The notes beneath the pieces are model-generated. The model was not told the origin of the DNA and searched no databases. It saw only the letters and a program-made list of their open reading frames with translations. 64,000 nucleotides of DNA from Rotaria sordida (taxonomy: Eukaryota > Rotifera > Eurotatoria > Philodinida > Philodinidae). The stretch lies in the NCBI GenBank assembly GCA_905250125.1, contig CAJNOL010000049.1, positions 186,001 to 250,000 of the forward strand, written 5' to 3'. A program made the position numbers and the translations under genes. Shown here piece by piece: positions 56,783 to 64,000 of the stretch (its first letter is position 1; every line of letters starts with the position of its first letter).

Positions 56783-57153
56783 TAGGGTGCACCAAACCCA
56801 AACCGTTTGGATTTGGTGAGTTTGGGTATTGAGTTTGGGTATATGAGTTTGGGTTTAAATTTGATTATGGTCCATGTATCTAAGCTTTTGATATACGACT
56901 GTTGATCAAACTCAAACTCAAACTCATACCCAAACCCAAACCCAAACTCAAACCCAAACCCAAACTCAAACTCAATACTCAAAGCACCAAAACGAAAACT
57001 ATTTAGGGCTAGTGCATGTCTAGTTGCGACATCAGACCCAAACCCATATCCAAACTCATTCCCAAACCCAAACCCAAACCCAAACCCAAACTCGATACCC
57101 AAACTCAAACTCCCAAACAGTTTGGGTTTGGGTTTGGGTTTGGTGCATGCCTA
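56783..57153. mobile_element. hAT-type MITE built of CCCAAA/TTTGGG-like hexamers
   Basis: The left end TAGGGTGCACCAAACC and the reverse complement of the right end, TAGGCATGCACCAAACC, are terminal inverted repeats. The element is flanked by a perfect 8-bp direct repeat, TTATTAAC, at 56775-56782 and 57154-57161: an 8-bp target duplication, characteristic of hAT. Much of the 371-bp body is CCCAAA and CTCAAA hexamers (about 56904-56980 and 57031-57110) and TTTGGG at both edges. There is no transposase, so it is non-autonomous. The undamaged target duplication suggests a fairly recent insertion. Confidence 0.85.
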
Positions 57154-57161
57154 TTATTAAC

Positions 57162-57514
57162 CATTATCATCCAATATTTATATATAGTTGAACAATGACT
57201 TTCTATAGATCATAGGTTAAATAATATTTTCTATAAAATATACTTTGGTTTTCCATATTTCTGAAAATAAACTTTTCTAGAAAACTAAGCTGATTTTCTA
57301 AATATTGAAATGTGCTCAGTGATCTATAAAAATTTGAAAATTCATAAGCATTTTATATTTCAATTTTCTAAAAATTAGAATTTAATTCTAATTTACAATA
57401 TATGACTAAAAAGTATTTTTATTGATTTACTGATTAATAAATTAAATATTATCCATAAGAATTAGAAAAACAAAAAGAATTCTAGCCAATTTCCAAATAC
57501 TGAACAAAATCAAA
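57162..57514. other. AT-rich spacer between two MITEs
   Basis: About 350 bp of plain AT-rich sequence. No feature is seen. Confidence 0.5.
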
Positions 57515-58138
57515 TACAGTAACGGTCAAAATTATAAGAACAAGGTATTTTTCATTGTTTTCAACTATACTACAAAGCTATTTTAAACTCAAATAGTGAT
57601 TTGCATAGGCAATACGATGCTCTATCAGGGGTCTCATACACCATATTTTCGTAGATGGTTTAAGAGAGAAAAAGTTCTAAAAAACAAAAACCGACATTTT
57701 TCAAGCCCCTAAAGCATTTGTCAGAGGCATTTTTGAACAGTGCCATCTGATAGAGCGCAAAATTCTGAGCAAAATGAAGGGTTGCCGCATTTTCCACGAC
57801 CTCCCCTTGCAAAGTTATAAGTATCACAAAAAAATGAAAAAACATGAAATTCTACAAAAAATCGCTAAAAAACGGCTAAAAAATGGATATTTTCATTTTT
57901 TATAATGCCTGTAACTTTGCAAGGGAACGTTGTGGAAAATGCAGCGACTCTTCATTTTGCCCAGAATTTTGCGCTCTATAAGATGGCACTGTTCACATCT
58001 GTGAAAATATGGTGTATGAGGCTCCTGATAGAATATCTTATTGCCTATGCAAATCATTATTTGAGTTTAAAATAGATATGTAGTACAGTAGAAAAAAATC
58101 AAAAATACCTTGTTCTTATAATTTTGAACATTACTCTA
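57515..58138. mobile_element. Palindromic (foldback) MITE with Tc1/mariner-like ends
   Basis: The left end TACAGTAACGGTCAAAATTA and the reverse complement of the right end, TAGAGTAATGTTCAAAATTA, match at 17 of 20 positions and continue into TAAGAACAAGGTATTTTT on both sides. Each end is at TA. Inverted similarity runs through nearly the whole 624 bp: TCTCATACACCATATTTTC near 57632 mirrors GAAAATATGGTGTATGAG near 58004; ATAGAGCGCAAAATTCTG near 57751 mirrors its complement near 57965; CCCTTGCAAAGTTA near 57806 mirrors TAACTTTGCAAGGG near 57911. The left arm has about 75 extra bases (near 57661-57735). The centre is near 57870. It is non-autonomous. The minus-strand frame at 57845-57660 is an arm sequence, not called as a gene. 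Confidence 0.85.
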
Positions 58139-58638
58139 TCTATTTGATACTATTATTGAAGTTTTCTTTGTTTCTTTTTTTTATTTGAAATATTATTTTC
58201 AATTCGTCTTATTATTAATTAACAAAAGAAAAAAAAAACAATATTTCACATTGAAAAAAAAAACAAACAGCTAAAACTATGCTAGATATTTTAGAATTAA
58301 TAGTATTACACAGAAAACTATATACACAATATAAAAAAATAAGATGATAAATCTATATATTCCATTTGAATGTATATCATTTGAATGACATATAAATAAA
58401 ATTTGTTGGTAAAACTTTTTGTTTATAGCACCCCATCTCATTTGTTGAAAATAAAATAAATATGAATCAAAAATAAAATATACTGAAAAGGAAAGTTTTA
58501 AGATTACAAAAAAAAGAAGCCAACAAGGAGTACACTGTATTTTTGCAAACTTTAATTATATTGTATTGAATATATTTCAATTAAATAATATATTACTTTG
58601 GAATAAGATATCACCGGTAAGATAACCAGTGAAATGTT
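58139..58638. other. 3' flank of the OTU-protease gene
   Basis: AT-rich sequence with A tracts. It contains the 3' UTR of the minus-strand OTUD7-like gene. Confidence 0.5.
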
Positions 58639-61600
58639 TTAAAGACGTTTTTGTTGTGTAAGATTTGATATTGAATTTAATATTTGTATACGTTTATTAA
58701 TATTTATGCTTGTTGATTTAAAATTATTTAAATTTTGATTATTTTCAAATGAATTATTTAAAGTTTTATCAGAACTTATTGATTGTTGACGTTTTAAAGG
58801 TGATGAGATTAAATTTTGACTAGGAAAAAATTTATTTGAGATACTATTACCATGAAATGCAAGATTAGAATGTTGATCATTAGTCATATCAACACTATTG
58901 TTCTAAAAAAAAACCAAACAGAAAATAAAAAATAGTTTTTGTTTTTTTTGCAAATTTTATATAAGGAAAAAAAAAATAATGATTACTTGTATCAATCGAT
59001 TTGATTTTGGTTGTGTTTGTTCTATATAATTATCGTTTATTGAAAATTGACTATTTTCTATTGGTAATAAATTACCGATGTTAGAATTTTTTTCTATATG
59101 TTGATTTAATGGAATTGTTTTATTCAAAGAATTTAATGGTATTTGAAGTAATTTATGTCTTGTTTGTTTTTCATGTGAATTTTTATTCATATTAGTAGAT
59201 ATATTAGTTGACACAGTGTCTTGATGATATGAATTTATTGTTGATGATGAAGTATCCGTTGAATCTAATAAGAAAAAAAAAATTATTAGAACTTCCGCTT
59301 TTTGTTGAGGGAAAAAAAACATTTTTTTTATTTTCTTTAAATACCAGAATAATGATTGATAATTTTTGAAATATTAGTTTCATTTAAACTTGTTAATGGT
59401 TCAATATTTTGTAAATTTTCATTCTCATTATTGATTTGTTTTTGATTTTTTTCAAAATAATATTCATTCATACATGTATCAATATAATTTTTAATCATAT
59501 TATCAGATGTTTGTGGTCGTTTTGGTTGAAAATTAGTTAGAATTATTGTTAAAATATTTGTATGATGATTTAATAATGGTGATGATCTTTGATTTTCAAA
59601 CATATTTTTATTGATTATTGATAAATTAGATGTATCTTGTATTGAACTATCATGTGAATTTTTATGAGATAGACGTTTAGTTGATGAAAATGGTTCAATA
59701 AATGTTCGACGAAAAATTTTTGAAAATGAATTTAATGATGGACGAGAGAATTTTTTATTTGTTATTGTTGAATTTAATTCATTTGATAAATTTATATCTG
59801 TTGTTGATATACGATTATCATGTTTTGTTTTTATTGTTTGTAAAAATAAATTATTTAATGAAAAATATTCTTTTGATAAATTTAAATATTTTTCAAGAAT
59901 ATTCATTCGATTTTCTCCATAATTCATATAGAAATGTATTTTATCATCAGATAATTCTTCATCAATTGGCCATTGAAAATTTACACCAGGATCAATACAA
60001 AAATGAATTGGTAAAATATCAAATGTATCAATATCGATTAAAGGTATTCGATAAGTAACTGAAAAAAAAAAAGCATTCATTAGAAAATAATATTTATATT
60101 TTCAAATAAATTACTTTTTGATGTTGATTTACTATTTTGTTCCATAGGTAGAAGAGCTGAAAAATGTGCAGCATCATATGCCAAAAATATCTTAATTAAA
60201 TGAAAAAGAAAATATTAATTAAAATAAAAAGTATTAAATTAACTTACCGGTTGTTTATGACATTTATCAGGTGAAATTTCTATTGACACAAAAAAAAAAG
60301 ATTGTTTTTTTATCTTAATTTTTGTATAAAAATTTCTATATAATTTACCTAATGGTAAATAAATTCCGCCGAATTCAATCGGTGAAATAGCTTCACCATC
60401 ATTTGTACGTAATATTGTATCTGAATAGATAACAATCGGTCGACGAATATTATTAGCAAGAACATAAACATGAAATTCTTCTAAACTTTCATAATATTGT
60501 CGAGTTGATTGTGATGAAGATTTTGTTGGAAGATCAATATTTGTTTGAGATGATTTTGAATAATTGATTCTAAATAAGAAATAAAAACAAAAAACAAAAT
60601 ATAAATTAATTTTCTTTTTTTTTTTTTGTTTTTCTATTTTGAACATACTCATCAATTGAAGAATTTAAATCGAATGATCTTGTTTGTGAAACACGTGGTT
60701 CAGCTGATGATAATCGTAATAAACTTCTCCATTCTTCGTCCCATTCTTGTTCAGAAAAAACAAGACCATACTAGAAATATGAAATATTCTCTTTATTTAA
60801 TAAAAGATTAATTTAGTTTTTGTTACTTTTTTATTTTGTACTGATTGAGTCCAACGCCAACGTCGATAAAGTGAATTATTTGGTTTTGATGTAATTAATG
60901 TTTCATTTAATGCTTTACGCATTGATAATGAATGATCATGAAAACCCCACATTGCTAAACGATAAATTATTAATTGTTAATCATTTGTATCAACTAAAAA
61001 CTAATAGATTTTGTCCATGCAAAAATCGTAAGTCTCATATTTTTTCCAAAAGAAATTTTTCAAATCACTTTGATTTCTATTATAAGAAATCGTTTTGACT
61101 AAATTCAATTATAAAATGTCATATTCATACAGAACTTCAATCGAAATTACTGAATATTGCTTTCATATACAGGTTTTTCTTTTCTTTATTTCAGATAAAT
61201 TCTTTGAATAAAACTTTTTTTTTTTACCAAGTGATGTTGCATGTAATAAACAATTTCCATCTCCACTTGTTACTAAAGGATATAATTTCGAACATGGTAA
61301 TTTTTTATTAACCCACCAATTGAGACGTCCTAGAAAATTATATGATTTCAAAACAAACTTTCTAATTAGATATTCTTAATAATATACTTGTTTCTTCCAA
61401 TGATACCATTGTCGGTATATCAACAAGATTATCCATAACACGCATACGAATATCTTCTGGTAATTCATATAAATTTGGTAATATAAATGAAGCATCAGTA
61501 TCATTATGATCAATTGTAATAATATCATCGTTAATGAATATACGACGAGAATTTTTTGCTAAAATATCTCGTTGATGATGTACATGTGTTTGATTTGGTG

Positions 61601-61841
61601 AAATAGTTGATAAAGTTTGATGTAATATTGGATAATTTGAAGGATTTATATCTAAAACAAATATTATTATATTTAAAAAAAAACCGATCTATTATCGTTT
61701 TCTTTTTTTAAATATCTTACTTGTTCGTTGAAGTTGAATCGATCCTAATGAATTGTATAAATGATGTTTTCTATCAATAGAATCATCATCATAAGTATCT
61801 TCATTGATATTTCCATCATGATATGAAATATAATTATTCAT
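58639..61841 (-). CDS. Cezanne/OTUD7-like OTU deubiquitinase
   Basis: Eleven exons (61841-61721, 61651-61388, 61329-61228, 60954-60827, 60770-60649, 60569-60349, 60279-60248, 60190-60115, 60058-59345, 59264-58987, 58902-58639) give 773 aa. The OTU core matches Cezanne step by step: [25 protein letters not shown] with catalytic Cys155, [97 protein letters not shown] with catalytic His339, and [10 protein letters not shown]. Cezanne cleaves Lys11-linked ubiquitin chains and acts in NF-kB control and the cell cycle (family knowledge). The Asn/Ser-rich C-terminal ~340 residues show no A20-type zinc finger and no UBA at the N terminus, both present in vertebrate OTUD7B. The downstream low-complexity exons are joined on splice phase. 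The start is the first in-frame ATG. Confidence 0.92.
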
Positions 61842-62397
61842 ATTTTATTTATTATCTGACATATTTTAGAAGATTTTTTTTAATTATATAGAATTGTCAT
61901 CTGTGAATGAAATATTATACATTAATCTGATATTATTTTCAGTACATATAAATATTTCTTTCTGAGATAATAATGATATATTTACAAACATGTTTTATTC
62001 TAATATTAGCTTAAATTATTTTGTTTATTTATTGTATAAGTTATTACGTTTAATATGAAAATATTAATGAGAGAAGAAAATTTGAATTATTATCAGTTCT
62101 TATAAGAGATTAATTTTTAAATTTTATTTTAAATCTAAAAATAAATGCAACAGATGTCACTTTAAGTTAATCATTTATGTATTTTCTTAGTAGTCATTGG
62201 TTCTTACTTTTGTCTCATCGATAATATCTTTCTCTAATATAACTAACTAATTAATTGTTTTTGACATAAGCTATTTCAAACAAATGAATTATTTGAAAAC
62301 TAAGTAATAAATTAATCATTTTCTTAATAGCAAAAAAAAATAATAATAATAAACTTGAATTATTTTTAAGAATTGAAAAAGCATTGAATAAGAAACA
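61842..62397. promoter_or_regulatory. Divergent intergenic region
   Basis: 556 bp between the minus-strand OTU-protease start and the plus-strand exportin-like start, so probably both promoters. No specific element is recognisable in this AT-rich sequence. Confidence 0.4.
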
Positions 62398-62851
62398 ATG
62401 ATTTATACATCAGAATTATTTGAAAAAGTTATATCTGCTGTTCTTTGTTCGTTTAATTCCAAAACAACAAATGATGAAAAACAAAATGCATTAAAATTTC
62501 TTGATGATTTAAAAGAAAATCAACCAATTTTATGTTCAACAATATCATTTGAATTATTAAAACAAACAACTAATCAATCAATACTTTATCATTTTAGTTT
62601 AAATCTTCTTGAATCAATTATAAAACATAAATGGAATATTTTAAAACTTGATGAAAGAAATTTAATTAAAAAAGAATTATTTTTTATTATTAAAAGTACT
62701 TATTTAAATCAAATATTTATGAATCCAATACATATAAGAAATTGTTTAGCAAAATGTTTAGTTGAAATGATTAAGCGAGATTGTTTTGAAAAAGTGAATA
62801 CTACTTTAGATGAAATGATTAATATGATACAAGGAATTACTCAAATTCAAG
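62398..62851 (+). CDS. Exportin-5-like protein, first exon only (partial)
   Basis: One exon of 151 codons plus one base, ending at CAA-G|GTTTGT, a donor-like site. LFEKVISAVLCSFNSKTTND, LKFLDDLKENQPI, HFSLNLLESIIKHKWNILK and CLAKCLVEMIKRDCFE follow the N terminus of exportin-5 (from memory 'A LKF.EEFKE..P', 'HFGLQILEHVVKFRWN', 'LSRIVVEMIKREWP'). Exportin-5 is a RanGTP-dependent karyopherin exporting pre-miRNA and tRNA. The next HEAT repeat (…ELVMFILL in the family) is not found in the remaining 1.1 kb, so either a long intron continues past the window edge or the gene is interrupted. No splice-compatible continuation was seen. Confidence 0.7.
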
Positions 62852-64000
62852 GTTTGTTTTTCTATTTAAACAACAATATGACAAAAAATTTGTATATCAG
62901 AATGAATGAATGAATAAATGTTTGTAATGAAAAAAAAAACATTAGGACATAAAACAAAATATCTAGCAATATGTGAAAGAGAATAGATTTTTAATTGATG
63001 TTTCTCTTTTATTTTTATTTGTTTTGTGTCTCAATAAGTTAATCATTGATCAGAGTGTCTAATTGAATATCAAAAGAGTTTACCGACACTTATTTTTGCA
63101 CTTTTCTCTTGATAATACAATAGTGGACAAAGGTTTTCATTCCACGGAATTTTAAGTACTCTACATGTTGGAGATTTGAAAAGTTTTCTATACACTCTCT
63201 AGCAAGCATATGTTTTAACGGCATGATCTCATCCTAATTGCTTTAATATAGCGAGAATCAGGATGATGAACGATATGTATTTTTGCTTCAAGCTTTTAAC
63301 CTGAAAAATATTGTCTATGATACTTCGTATTGCTTTTTATCGAATATATGTCTAATTCTTGATATTTTAAAATACAACTGGAGTCTAGTCTATGTTTTTT
63401 CTTCATTTAAAATATGCAGTTATTTTATGGAAGATTGCAGTCTAGGTATGTCTTGGATCCTTTGACACCGATACGATGATCAATAACATGCCGTTTTGCT
63501 TCTGTACAAGGATTTTTTCTGAAATTTCTAAGCAATAATATTTAATCATAGGAAAAGCTTGTCTTAGCGAATGAGCTCGATTTATTGAACTATTATTCAC
63601 TTATGGGCTCCGAAGAGCACCAGTTACTCGAAACAGCGCACTTTATAATGAAAAGTCAGTTGATTCTCAAAGCCCTTTCATTTTCAGAGCTGTTAAATTC
63701 ATAGGAAAAATATGTGTCATCCATTATATTTCTCGTATTTCGTATGCAATTAAGATGTGAGTTTTTTTAGTTGACCTACATTTTTCGTATAGCAGATGCA
63801 TAAAACCATTCAGACTCTCACGACGCATGGTAGCAAAGATTCGATGGAATGGAGACTGTTGTCTGCCACTATATATGATACATTTTAATTGAGCCACAAA
63901 AAACTCATGGTCTAAAAGATTATGTTCTCACCAACATCCTCTCTATACCATGTTGAAATGAATATTGGGATTTGTAATGTATTCTTGCATAAAAAAAAGA
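62852..64000. other. Putative long intron with possible transposon insertion
   Basis: After about 63100 the sequence is less AT-rich than local introns. Near 63117 'ACAATAGTGGACAAAGGTTT' is reminiscent of Tc1-like terminal sequence, but the other end is not in the window, so this is only a suspicion. No coding frame is recognised. Confidence 0.3.

Noticed and set aside
56904-57140. CCCAAA/TTTGGG arrays as interstitial telomere
   Set aside because: The array lies wholly inside terminal inverted repeats with an 8-bp target duplication, occurs in both orientations and is interrupted by unique sequence. The telomere repeat I recall for bdelloids (TGTGGG) is different.
57660-57845. Minus-strand 61-codon frame
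   Set aside because: It lies in one arm of the palindromic MITE and its mirror occurs in the other arm, so it is element sequence and not a gene.

Overview
The window reads as nuclear DNA of a small-genome invertebrate animal. It is strongly AT-rich, and its genes carry many short introns (mostly about 50-75 bp, GT...AG). The gene set is metazoan: a neuropeptide precursor, a peptide-type GPCR, junctophilin, a DLC1-type RhoGAP/START protein, a DENND1-type protein and a Cezanne-type OTU protease. One transporter looks bacterial in its protein sequence yet carries seven introns, and small DNA transposons are scattered around. Together this would fit a bdelloid rotifer (Rotaria/Adineta type), but the clade is inference; only 'metazoan' is well supported. 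I rebuilt the gene models by hand from splice sites, reading phase and remembered family motifs. Every multi-exon model closes in frame.

Layout. 0.75-1.13 kb (-): amidated neuropeptide precursor. 2.97-6.30 kb (-): DENND1-like Rab GEF. 7.03-7.51 kb: MITE with TA target site. 9.68-10.08 kb (+): intronless, divergent ATG8/GABARAP paralogue in a less AT-rich patch. 11.54-12.93 kb (-): linker histone H1 with an SR/acidic/Gln-rich tail. 14.09-15.24 kb (-): rhodopsin-class GPCR. 19.53-24.31 kb (-): complete ten-exon junctophilin. 24.3-27.2 kb: microsatellite-rich upstream region. 27.23-28.42 kb (+): secreted cysteine-rich, mucin-like, probably GPI-anchored protein. 30.88-32.12 kb (-): nearly full-length decayed mariner. 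33.92-35.71 kb (+): RIIa/DPY30-type docking-domain protein. 36.15-39.28 kb (-): exonuclease 1, with a large foldback filling one intron. 40.62-47.22 kb (-): DLC1/STARD-type RhoGAP-START protein. 51.23-52.02 kb (-): unrecognised small protein, divergent from the bacterial-like APC amino-acid permease at 52.56-54.65 kb (+). 56.78-57.15 kb: hAT-type MITE made largely of CCCAAA-like hexamers, with a perfect 8-bp target duplication. 57.52-58.14 kb: palindromic Tc1/mariner-type MITE. 58.64-61.84 kb (-): Cezanne/OTUD7-like deubiquitinase, divergent from the first exon of an exportin-5-like gene at 62.40 kb (+) that is not completed in the window.

The genes do not form an operon or one pathway. They are ordinary, independently spliced animal genes on both strands. 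Points most worth a second look: the neuropeptide precursor, the bacterial-looking permease with a 9-nt microexon, the unusual H1 tail, the intronless ATG8 paralogue with an insertion, and the four non-autonomous transposon or foldback structures.
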